A DNA stretch of 64,000 bases. It comes from Hanleya hanleyi (taxonomy: Eukaryota > Mollusca > Polyplacophora > Lepidopleurida > Hanleyidae). Location: the NCBI GenBank assembly GCA_036873755.1, contig JAVTVY010025112.1, positions 39,182 to 103,181 of the forward strand, written 5' to 3'. This document shows, one piece after another, positions 12,534 through 23,600 of this stretch (positions within the stretch are counted from its first letter, which is position 1; each line of letters starts with the position of its first letter). The position numbers and the translations under genes were made by a program. A model generated the notes under the pieces. That model was given only the letters and a program-made list of their open reading frames with translations. It searched no databases and was not told the origin of the DNA.

Positions 12534-14032
12534 TCATTTTCGCACGATCATGTTGATTGCATTTATTGTGCAGTTATTGAACATTGGCGCTGAGGGATTT
12601 GCGGCGACCAGGATAGCTGTGGGAATGTCACACGATGTGGGCGGGACAGCGGTGCTGTCGAATTCACAAAACAGCTGATTAAGATCAAAATCAAAGTCGT
12701 CGGCATGGCCTTCTGCTCGTACATCCTGGGTGTGTAACACGGCCGACGTGGCATCATTTGACGTGGGTGCAGGGTACTGAGAAGATGATGTCACAGTTTC
12801 TGCAGGATGGGGTTTGACAAGAACATTTACTGGAAGTGTATGCGTACCGGTATTCGTCTTTCGGGTTGAACCCATCGTGTCAGGAAAGGCTACTGACGCA
12901 ACCGTGTGGCCCATTTGCAGTTTCTCGCCATCACTTACTCGCCGGTAAACCGACAGCGACGAGACAGATCTGTGACCTGTGACAGCCATTATTTGAGATG
13001 CTGAATAGTTGTTTCTACCAAGGATGGTGATGCCGGTTGCTCGTATACTGTGGTTGGTGTATGGTTCAGAAAGTTTCAGACGAGTGCCCAGGTTGGTCAT
13101 GAAGGCTGCCAAGCGGTGTTTCCCAATAGGTTTGTTATAATACCAAACTTTATCGTCGTCGAGGAAACTATCAACCGGGTACTGCCACAAGCGATCACAT
13201 TTCGGATGGAGTTTGGAGATATAACTTTCGAATGAAGCAACAGGACAGAACGGGGAACCTTCTTCTTCAGGCATGAATCCGGTAACACCCACTTTTTGCT
13301 GGGCCCGACGATTTTTTGTGAGTTCATCCTCCTTTTTTTTCACATACCTCTGCCCAGTTTTCGGGTCCCGCTTGATGATGAATGTGTTTTTTGTCATCTT
13401 TTCCATATTCTCCACTCCCCTTCTAAAGAAGAACAGACGTACATCGAACTGAACTTTATTTGCAAGCCCAGTTGGGGCTTTTGGGGACATGAGAACAGAC
13501 TTGTAGAGTTTACAACGATCGGACTCGTTTATGGGCTCATAATGATCGGTGTCGCCTTTTCCAGATGCCTTCAACTCTGCAAGTGCGGTTTGGAAGCACT
13601 CGTTGGCTTCATTAAATCCGAATTTCTAATCAAATCAAAAGTTTTCAAATACGGTGGGGCCTTCAGGTAACGATTCAGAGAATGTCGAAAGTTTTCGAGA
13701 GTGGATGTTTTGTACAATTCTCCGTCTTGTTTTCGGGCATCCAAATAAAAATGACTGAGTACCTCTGCTAACCTCTCGGCCGAGAATCCTTCGAATTCTT
13801 CACTCTGTCCCTTCTCTTTCAGGTAATACTTCAAAGTTCTGGCGGACGCTTTGTTCGATTTTTTTGTGTTGCTGGGAATAATATTAGCCCGCTTTTCAAC
13901 AACTTCATCGTCCGTGTGAGACGCGAAACGTTTGCCTGATTCAGCCATTTTGTTTAGCAGACGATGGAATCTAGTGAACACCTGTTCGTTGCCCTTGGCG
14001 ACGGGGGTATACGATATATATTCGACCAGCAA
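12534..14032 (-). CDS. Tyrosine recombinase, Crypton/KIAA1958 (DUF3504)-like, one frameshift
   Basis: Two overlapping frames make one protein of about 490 residues. The N-terminal part (14032-13571, 153 codons) holds an alpha-helical SAM-like segment (FSAERLAEVLSHFYLDARK, YKTSTLENFRHSLNRYL). The C-terminal part (read to 12534) holds the catalytic domain. One base is missing near 13618, where RNSD.NEANECFQ should run on. Catalytic residues appear intact: Arg in FFFRRGVEN, His-x-x-Arg in NHSIRATGITIL, His in VTGHRSVSS and Tyr in LSVYRR. The family cuts and rejoins DNA through that Tyr. The product would be inactive unless the frameshift is bypassed. The start is chosen as the first Met, 73 bp inside the right terminal repeat. 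Confidence 0.8.
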
Positions 14033-14105
14033 GTTGACAATACAGCATCACACATGAGGTCTGTCAGCCAATCAAAAGTCTACATGCTTCTCTGAGATAT
14101 GATAA

Positions 14106-14893
14106 TAGTCGATATCCCGATGTCTGATAGTTGAATATATAGCTACGGTGGCTTGTTAGGGCCATGTATTGATCTTATATAGCACCATAGAATATCCAAT
14201 ATTGTATCAGAATGTACTAGTCGATATTCCGATGTCTGATAGTTGAATATATAGCTACGGTGGCTTGTTAGGGCCATGTATTGATCTTATATAGCACCAT
14301 AGAATATCCAATATTGTATCAGAATGTACTAGTCGATATCCCGATGTCTGATAGTTGAATATATAGCTACGGCGGCTTGTTAGGGCTATGCATTGATCTT
14401 ATATAGCACCATAGAATATCCACTATTGTATCAGAATGTACTAGTCGATATCCCGATGTCTGATAGTTGAATATATAGTTACGGTGACTCGTTAGGGCCA
14501 TGCATTGATCTTATATAGCACCATAGAATATCCACTATTGTATCAGAATGTACTAGTCGATATCCCGATGTCTGATAGTTGAATATATAGCTACGGTGGC
14601 TTGTTAGGGCCATGCATTGATCTTATATAGCACCATAGAATATCCACTATTGTATCAGAATGTACTAGTCGATATCCCGATGTCTGATAGTTGAATATAT
14701 AGTTACGGTGACTCGTTAGGGCCATGCATTGATCTTATATAGCACCATAGAATATCCACTATTGTATCAGAATGTACTAGTCGATATCCCGATGTCTGAT
14801 AGTTGAATATATAGTTACGGTGACTCGTTAGGGCTATGCATTGATCTTATATAGCACCATAGAATATCCAATATTGTATCAGAATGTACTAGT
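14106..14893. repeat. 112-bp satellite array, right part (about 7 copies)
   Basis: Same unit as the left array and in the same orientation, resuming at TAGTCGATATCCCGATG and ending at ...GTACTAGTCGTT. The phase across the insertion indicates one array split by the recombinase element. Confidence 0.95.
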
Positions 14894-14944
14894 CGTTCAG
14901 ACAAATATTACTGTAGTATATAGCCTACATTCTTTCCTCTTTTA

Positions 14945-15022
14945 GTAGTTATACCCTACTGTTATAGTTATACCCTACTGTTAGTAGTTATACCCTACTG
15001 TTAGTAGTTATACCCTACTGTT
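14945..15022 (+). repeat. 17-bp minisatellite (TAGTTATACCCTACTGT, 4 copies)
   Basis: Four near-exact units lie just after the satellite, with a trailing half unit. Confidence 0.8.
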
Positions 15023-15400
15023 TACTGTTTGGCGTATATCCATATCTTGCTGATGAAGCACATATCAGTTTTATTTCAGATGTGCTTCGACGTCTTTAGG
15101 GAGAGTCATAACGATATAATCTTTATAAATTTGGCATTGTTTCATGAAGGTTTCTTGTTTATCGAAGATTTCATCTATATTAGGAGAACGATTATCGAAA
15201 AATGAAGAAAAGTGGAGAAAGTGAAGTGTTCTACAGAAGTTACAAATTCCCACAGGCTATATATTAATCAACTCACGACTTTGATTATACTGATTCATAT
15301 ACATCGTATATTTCGTCCAAAAATATTCGGAGATTCGTTGAATATTTTTTTGTAACCTTATCTTGTATCTAAAACCATTCAGTAGCATCCATCCACACCA

Positions 15401-16425
15401 GGCTTGCCTCATCAACACAAAACATAAACTAAAAGTCTATTATAAAGAGAGTAATAGCATCATGGATACATTGAGTGTGATGACAATTATTCTAGAACAC
15501 ATTCTATTCCATAGAATAGCCTTGTGTTATATACGCCGACTTCTAAATGCCTGTCAAAGAAATTATTCTAAAGTTGATTGGTTTTCACCTCCCATCGTGT
15601 AGCTGGAAAACTTAAATGAAGATACTTTTTTCGGTTTCCAGCAACAATACAATGTTATGGATAGCAACTTCTTAATTTATTTATTGCCTCATCAACACCT
15701 TGTGTTATATACGCCGACTTCTAAATGCCTGTCAAAGAAATTATTCTAAAGTTGATTGGTTTTCACCTCCCATCGTGTAGCTGGAAAACTTAAATAAAGA
15801 TACTTTTTTCGGTTTCCAGCAACAATACAATGTTATGGATAGCAACTTCTTAATTTATTTATTGCCTCATCAACACAAAACATAAACTAAAAGTCTATTA
15901 TAAAGAGAGTAATAGCATCATGGATACATTGAGTGTGATGACAATTATTCTAGGACACATTCTATTCCATAGAATAGCCTTGTGTTATATACGCCGACTT
16001 CTAAATGCCTGTCAAAGAAATTATTCTAAAGTTGATTGGTTTTCACCTCCCATCGTGTAGCTGGAAAACTTAAATAAAGATACTTTTTTCGGTTTCCAGC
16101 AACAATACAATGTTATGGATAGCAACTTCTTAATTTATTTATTGCCTCATCAACACAAAACATAAACTAAAAGTCTATTATAAAGAGAGTAATAGCATCA
16201 TGGATACATTGAGTGTGATGACAATTATTCTAGGACACATTTTATTCCATAGAATAGCCTTGTGTTATATACGCCGACTTCTAAATGCCTGTCAAAGAAA
16301 TTATTCTAAAGTTGATTGGTTTTCACCTCCCATCGTGTAGCTGGAAAACTTAAATGAAGATACTTTTTTCGGTTTCCAGCAACAATACAATGTTATGGAT
16401 AGCAACTTCTTAATTTATTTAATAT
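15401..16425. repeat. 280-bp tandem repeat, about 3.6 copies
   Basis: Landmarks CTTGTGTTATATACGCCGAC and TTCGGTTTCCAGCAACAATA recur. The last two full units are 280 bp apart; the second copy has lost about 100 bp (spacing 178). Copies are nearly identical, so expansion was recent. The 79-codon open frame at 15363-15602 is part of this repeat and is not called a gene. Confidence 0.9.
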
Positions 16426-17107
16426 CGATGTTTTAAATAGTAAACGTTTTCGAGCATTGAATTACAAACAAGTCAGCATATGTACTTATAAGGTAGTCAT
16501 GTGAGTAATTACCATCTTCGCTTACCCAAGTCTAACACCACACGTGTTGCCTTGGCTGAACGTAACACATTATCTGATCAGAATACAGGTCTGGTGATGT
16601 CATAGCGCTATAAATATTCCGTGGTCCATATTAGGGGAAGTGCAAATGTATGACCTCTTTAAAATTCAAATTTGATTGTCTATTCTAAGGGAATTAACAT
16701 CAATACACCCACCACTTCCCATATTTGGAGATCACACGGGCAGACATCAAAGAAAATCCTAGCTGCACGGTGTTGGCAAGCTCCTAACTTGATTGGCTAT
16801 ATGACATCACGTGCGTTTCCCGGTTTGAACCGTTTACTCTATTCAGTCAGTCAAGGTAAATGACGGAACGTTAGTGTAGTATTTAACTTGAAAATGTGAA
16901 GATGGTAATTACAAGATATCGTCGTAGGTTAACAGGTATATACAATAATATCATACGCGAATGGTAAAAAAATGGGCGCGAATTACAAGAAACCAAGAAA
17001 ATATAACAATGTATTTGTTCTATTGACCACTTCTAAATACCACTCAAACAACCTAAGTGTAGAATTATAACTTTGGATGGCGATTCCGAACGCTGAGCAT
17101 TGTTTTC

Positions 17108-17619
17108 CTAATGTTCAGCCATATAATACTCTGCGTCTCTGTGAAAGTCGTCGAGAAGGGGGTCGATTTTCCCTCCCCATGCGACCACCACAATTCCCTG
17201 CCCTGGAGGAGCGAACGCTGGAGCGCCGGCGTGTCCCACTGTTACCCTTATTCTATTCCTGTTATACAACTGAATCGTAGCGAAAGAATAGCCGCCACCT
17301 CCACCGCCTTGACCACCGGCTGCTCCGCCGCCCCCACCACCGTAAAGTCCTCCATCTGCTCCACGTGGAATCGTTCCACCGGGCCCTGAGCGCCCGGAAG
17401 GAATCTTCTTTGTTTCTGGCCTTTTCCGAATGCAGACGGGATCAGCGGTACCACCTCCACCACAATAAGAGAAGGTGGAGGCACCAGGGATTGGACTGCT
17501 GCTATCTCCCGTGGTCTCACCCGCCGCTCCGCCTGCCCCTCCGCACTCCTCATCTGTACGGCCATCTCCGCCGTTCGCTACCGTCCCTTGTCCGCCTTTC
17601 CCGTCTTCAGCAGCTGAAT
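17108..17619 (-). CDS. Gene B: last exon, glycine-rich domain end and stop
   Basis: A 512-nt exon after TTATTTCAG encodes 169 residues and TAG. Long Gly runs alternate with Cys ([22 protein letters not shown]), ending [20 protein letters not shown] then [20 protein letters not shown]. This is the C-terminal half of an ALK/LTK-type glycine-rich fold. No membrane segment follows, so the chain ends outside the cell. No clear AATAAA was found just downstream. Confidence 0.8.
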
Positions 17620-20600
17620 CTGAAATAATAAACACATGTTTCGATCAATCGTCAAAAATAAAGCGCAATGTGTGACTTTACATACTACTTTGCACGCAAA
17701 TCTCGACTTTGGGATTTGTTCGTTCTTCATCATCATCAAAATCCGTTGCCTGACGATTTTGATTGGTCGATGGCGGCCATATTCGTTTACGATGCAACTT
17801 CAAATGAGAAGGGTTTTTTTTATATCTCGACCCATTCATCATGTATGCCAAGTATCATTCGATCGGTTCAGTGATTCCGGAGATTAATATCTTATAAGGT
17901 TTTCTTATAAATCCAAGATAGCCGCCGGGGAATGTCAGTTTTTGGAAATGTTTTTAGAAAACTAAATTACATAAAAAATTAGGAGGGTGGAGAGGAATAT
18001 GTCGGAGAGGAATATGTATATGGAGTGGATATGCCCGGTTTGGGTGGGGGGAGTCAAGGGGAATATGTCAGGGGAGAATTTCCCTTCTTGTAGATTTACA
18101 TATCTCTGGCAAATGATTCTCATGACTGTCAGTGTAGAAATCCGTTGATAATCTACTATAACCATTATAATAGAAATGTTGTCTCTGGTCAAACAGAAAA
18201 CCGATGACATGCCTACCTTTCGGCACATGAATAGGTACACAACATGTATGTCCGCGGCAAGGTTATCACGTTTTGGATTATCAGTATTCGACTGACCTGG
18301 AAAACCGCGTGGATCAGAACATTTTTGTGAAACGTTCAATGGCAGACTGCTCAAGAAGGTAAGCTCTATTATGCTCCATGCCATCGTTGAGATGCTTTAG
18401 ACATCTAAGACAATACCCCGATTCCCGATATATTAAATTGAAGTCAATCCTTGGACAAAAAATTTCCCCCGATAGCAGACGCAGAAGCATTGACGTGTGA
18501 CACCCAGCATGAGTTTGTGGTTTGTACTTTTCCTCTCTTTCCTATATATAATGATTGATAACTGGATTATTTCCTACCTGAAATTGAAAAATATCCTAAA
18601 TGTACCCGTAATGGACCTTTATTGGAAAAGTAGGATAATTTGATTGCATATTCACCATATTTAAACCAGTTATCAACAGATAACTAGAGCCAATAGGCTT
18701 TGTTATGTATCGATGTGTGGGTAAGTTAACTGTTGAAATCATAGAAAAAGTAGATAACATTGATTTGCAATTCATACGTCTAGTGATGCCTGTGATCAGA
18801 ACACATGTGAATTCCACTGTGGATGGGTTTAGATAAAGCCAAAACAGTGAATTATAACAGTAACTTACTTTTAATGCAGAAAGTTGTAAGATAATCGAAT
18901 TTTGTAAATTCGTTTCAGTTAAAACGCTATAAAAATAGAACTAGGCAGGAACGTCTGAATATAGCTAATGATAGAAATTATAGAAAAACGTCATTTATTC
19001 CATGCCCGCTTGGATGTTCATGCTAATACTGTCATGTGAACAAGGTATTTCGATTATGGACGAGGAAATTCTTTATGAATGACTGCTGGTTTCAGCAGGT
19101 CAGCTCTGACCCTTGCATCGGCACCAGTCATCCAGGAATAGTAGTATCCATGAAATTATAATTTATTTGTCTATTCGACATGACAGGGAGTGTGTTTTGC
19201 AATTCTAGGTCAATTGTCTTCGTTATGCGTCAATGTCCTGTGGCATGGAGTCTTTTTTGGTTTTTGTGTTGTTTTTCGATGTGCATTCAGATTATTGAGA
19301 TGTGACGTCTTGTCAGTACGTCGGCATAGATCTCCACCGCCTTTATATAATGCGCTTAATTTTTATCTGCATATGGTGAGATTCTGCTGCCGGACGTTTC
19401 TCCCAGGCTTGCCCTCTGTACAAATCTTTGTGATTGTAGTTTGCGAATGTGGTTAACATGGTGAAGAATGAAGCGCTTGGTCGGCGTCGAACCTCACAGA
19501 CTTGTATTTTGAATAAGAACTTTTTCTACTGATATTTTCCCTGTTTCGGCCGTTTCTTCTATTTATCGGTCGCACAATTTATCGTTTTCCATCAGATGAC
19601 TTAATAGGGCTATTACATCATTGCCCGCGGATATTTGAATCTAATACTGCTCAATCCGCTGCTAGGGGCCGTGTGGGCATATCATTCCAGATGTAAACAT
19701 GAACATATACAATTAAAGCGTGGCGGAGATACAAATCAATTCAGGGATCATTTTTGGTTATTGTGGTGTTTTTGATATGCAGCCACAGCTCTGGCATGTG
19801 AGATCATATGATTTCTTGTCAGTACGCCGACATCTTTTCCCATCACGTTTATATATTGCGTTTAATTTGTTAAATGAATCGGCAAAGTTTCCCATCCTGT
19901 TTGCTTAGGTCATAAGGTCGTCTAGAGCAAATCGTTGTCTGATTCCCGATCTCATTGAATTAATCCCCAGACAAAAGATCTGTTCCGATAGCAATGGCAG
20001 ATGCATTGACCTGTGACTCCCATCACAAATTTGTGATTCGTACCTCTCCTCCTATGCCTAAAGCAAGGGGCAGATTTTCATGTATCGCTTTTGACCCGGT
20101 ACATATACAGGACTGAAAAGTTTGACCAGGTTTGCGTCTTACTCACTCAAGCAAGACAAAGTTCTTTTTCTAAAAGAAATAGTTCTGAAACTTTTTCTTC
20201 TTAGTATCCATGTTTTTTTTATTATTGAGTTTTGTATTATTATGTTGTTCGTATATGTAGGCTGAACATAATAGGAATGCCTCAATGATATGTTAGGTAC
20301 TTAGTCGATATTTTTCAGGGTTTGCTATTTTTCTGATTCAAATTGTGTCGTTTGCTTAGCCAGAACCTTGGAGAGGGTAACTCTGGTTGATTTAATCTGT
20401 GAATGTCACCAATGTGTTTACACGAAAAAGATTCTTTGATCAATCTTATTGTATACTGTATATCGAATTGCCTCTGACTTCCTTCATTTCATTGTTTCAA
20501 CTATGGTTTATAGATAATTTTGGCAACTGAATTTAAATGTTTCCCTCATATAGGCCCTCGTCTCCGAGCAATTGTTACACGGTTAAGTCAGTGGTGTTTT

Positions 20601-23600
20601 GCATACAGCAAAGTGTGGGTAACTGTCCGGTCCAGGCATGCTTACCCAGTTAAATTCCAGTCCCACTTAAGCGAACTTGTTTACGAAACTTTGCAATGTA
20701 ACGGTCATACTGTTTCGTAATGAATCGCTTTACAAAAGCCAGTTTTCCCGTCATTTGGGGCGAATAGATACATGTTTACAAATAATTACGACTGTTTGCG
20801 ATGCAGTTACGAAGAAATACGATACTTTTACGACATTTAGCGATATTTGCACCCAAATTGAGGCGATTCAGTGCGATACAGTTGCGAATATGTGCGATGT
20901 ATTTGCGAACGTTTACGAAGTGCATACGACAAGTTGCCATTATTTCACGATGTCTTGCGAATATGTACGAAGGTTTTACGACGTTTTAATGACAGTTTGG
21001 GTCACGTGGCGAATCACGTGAGACTTGTCATGATTGTGGTAAATTTGTTGTAAAAACGTGGTAAAAACATTGTATAAAAGTAGCAAACTCCTCGTTTATG
21101 GCAACAATTATTCTTAACTAGTCGTTAAATTCGCCACGGTGTCGTAACTTAATCGTAAGTCATCGTAAATTAGTTGTACGCGACTCGCCATAGTCGTAAG
21201 TGCTATCGCATTTTATCGCAAATAATCGCAATATATTCGGCGATTTTGTCTTAAAGTAAGTGCGACTTTCGTATATTAGTCGGAAAATGTTTACGTTTAC
21301 TTCGTATACCATCGTTTCCTGTCGTAAGTTATCGTAACTATTCGTAATTATTTTTCACTTGACGATTATTAACGGAACTGTTACCAATAAGGCGATTAAA
21401 TTACGACTTAATTACGATGCATTACCACGTAGTTGCGACGACTTACGATTATTTACGATAAAATGACTAATATTTGCGATTTAAGGCAAAATCGCATTGC
21501 TTGGCGAATTTTTTGAACATTTTGAAAATGGCGCGGCGATGAAACCGAGGCGACGATTTTCTTACGAATTGAAGCGCTGGCTTACGAATCATGGCGAATG
21601 TCTTTACGAATAGCTTGCGAGTATCTTACCAATACTTACGATCTTAAATCGTCAAGCTTCGTGAAGATGTGAGACTGGCACTTAAGGATACGTAACCCCC
21701 CTGAGGCAGTTTTATACAACCCCTGATAATTTGTCTTCTGTATCAATAAATACTGACGCGTAACGAAGACAATTGACCTAGAATTACAAAACACACACCC
21801 TGTCATGTCGACTAGACAAATAAATTATAATTTCATGGATACTACTATTCCTGGAGGACTGGTGCAGATGCGAGGGTCAGAGCTGACCTGCTGAATCCAG
21901 CAGTCATTCTTAAAGAATTTCGTCGCCCATAATCATGGATACGGTACTACTATTCCTGGAGGACTGGTGTAGATGCGAGGGTCAGAGCTGACCTGCTGAA
22001 ACTAGCAGTCATTCTTAAAAAAAATCCTCGTCCATAATCGAAATACCTTATTCACATGACAGTATTAGCATGAACATCCAAGCAGGCATGGAATAAATGA
22101 CCGTTTTTCTATAATTGCTATCATTAGCTATATTCAGAAATTCTTGGAATTTCTCGAAGTGGGTTTCCAAGGTTATATATACAGTAGTTCTATATTTTTT
22201 TTTAGACATTAATTGTTGCAGACAAAATCTACGACATCTAAAGCTATATAAGTTTACCCGAGTTGTTTGACTTTCCTCCCGAACCTCCTTCGGCCACAAG
22301 TATTTCTCCAAAGCTCGATCTCCCACCGTCTCCGGCGTCACGGAAACTCCGTCCGTCTCTCCCGCCGCCTCCACCTCCGATACATATTACATCAACCTGG
22401 TCGACACCGCTGGGGGCGATGAACAATCCCGAATACGTAAATATTCGCTGCCCTCGCCTCTCATTCCCGTATATAGGGTTTCTAGGGGCTACAAGTAATA
22501 CAGATAAAGCTATAGGTGGTAATTATATGTAAGACACTGATATGGCAATAATGATAAACGGACGGGATACGCAACAGCTTATTATTATATAGGATATCGG
22601 GTACACGCCACATATCCGTTGAAGGCCGGAAAGGATATGAAAATATAGGCAACGGCGAATGAAAATTAACGGACAGTATATGACTATTATTGTTCCATAA
22701 GATACTGAAACATCGAATATGTAAACGCGACATGAATATTATCAGTCAATACGACACCCATACGGCAAATGAGAATTGGCGAAAATATGAACATACAAAC
22801 TACCGACATGGTAAAATAAATGCATGGACATGATCAGCGCAGTACGAATTTCAATAGCGTTACCAAATTTAGTATACCGTAACGAAATTCCCACTTTGAA
22901 TGTTACGTTACTAAAACAGCCTAGCAATTCTCTAACCGTGTTGATGTATGTTATACTGATTAATGACTTAATGATTGTTTATTTTCACGATTTCTTAAAT
23001 TGAGCTAAATATGCAACGTCTAAGTAATATTTTTGCCGATAATCTCTCTATCTTAGTTTCAGAAAACTAGACGACAAATACAGGTATGTATATGTTTTTC
23101 ATTACTTGGACTTTCATTGCGCAAAATTTGGCTAATTAACCAATACGTAAAGATCAATATGTCAAGAATCGTGTGATGGCCTTATTTAAGTGTCGAAATT
23201 CTTCGTGTGAAAGCGAAAAGTTAGTACCAGACATTTCATGGTAAATTCTGACAAAGGAAGATAACCCCTACAATTAAGTTTACTTGTTTTTACTCCTTTT
23301 AATAACTCACAGAATCAGTGTAAGATATTTGTTACTTTTCAGTAGCAGTTTCGGTTGGTTAATGAAAATAGTCAGGTCTATTTAAAACTATTTTATTGTT
23401 TAGAGTATCGATCTGGTAACTTTGAATTGAAATACATAAATTCAACAATTCAAATTTTTAGGTAAAAAAGCTTGACCACACCGAACCATTGTTCGGTAAT
23501 TTGAAAATATCACATTTACACAAACTAAATATACCCGTGTGTTTGATGACCACACATTTATCCACCATCGTGATCCACTACCAGTAAGTTTCCAGGATTA

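Larger units (their letters stand above)
11709..14105 (-). mobile_element. Tyrosine-recombinase element inserted in the satellite, with 16-bp inverted repeat ends
   Basis: The satellite unit breaks at ...GTACTA and resumes with TAGTCGATATC at 14106, giving a possible TA target duplication. The motif TTATCATATCTCAGAG at 11855-11870 is repeated exactly and inverted at 14090-14105, the very edge of the insertion. A long hairpin (11713-11850) lies just left of the left copy. A minus-strand recombinase gene (14032-12534) fills the right part. Classical Cryptons lack terminal inverted repeats, so the matching ends are notable. Whether the hairpin is part of the element or a separate insertion is open. 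Confidence 0.65.

Noticed and set aside
14945..15022. Four regular short repeats as a CRISPR-like array
   Set aside because: There are no spacers between the 17-bp units, and the genome is eukaryotic; it is a minisatellite.
17365..17675. Plus-strand frames opposite the glycine-rich exon
   Set aside because: Pro/Ser/Leu-rich shadows of the Gly-rich codons on the minus strand.
20520..21053. Overlapping open frames in the TTACGA region
   Set aside because: Three frames are open at once because the word array is poor in stops; composition follows the repeated words.
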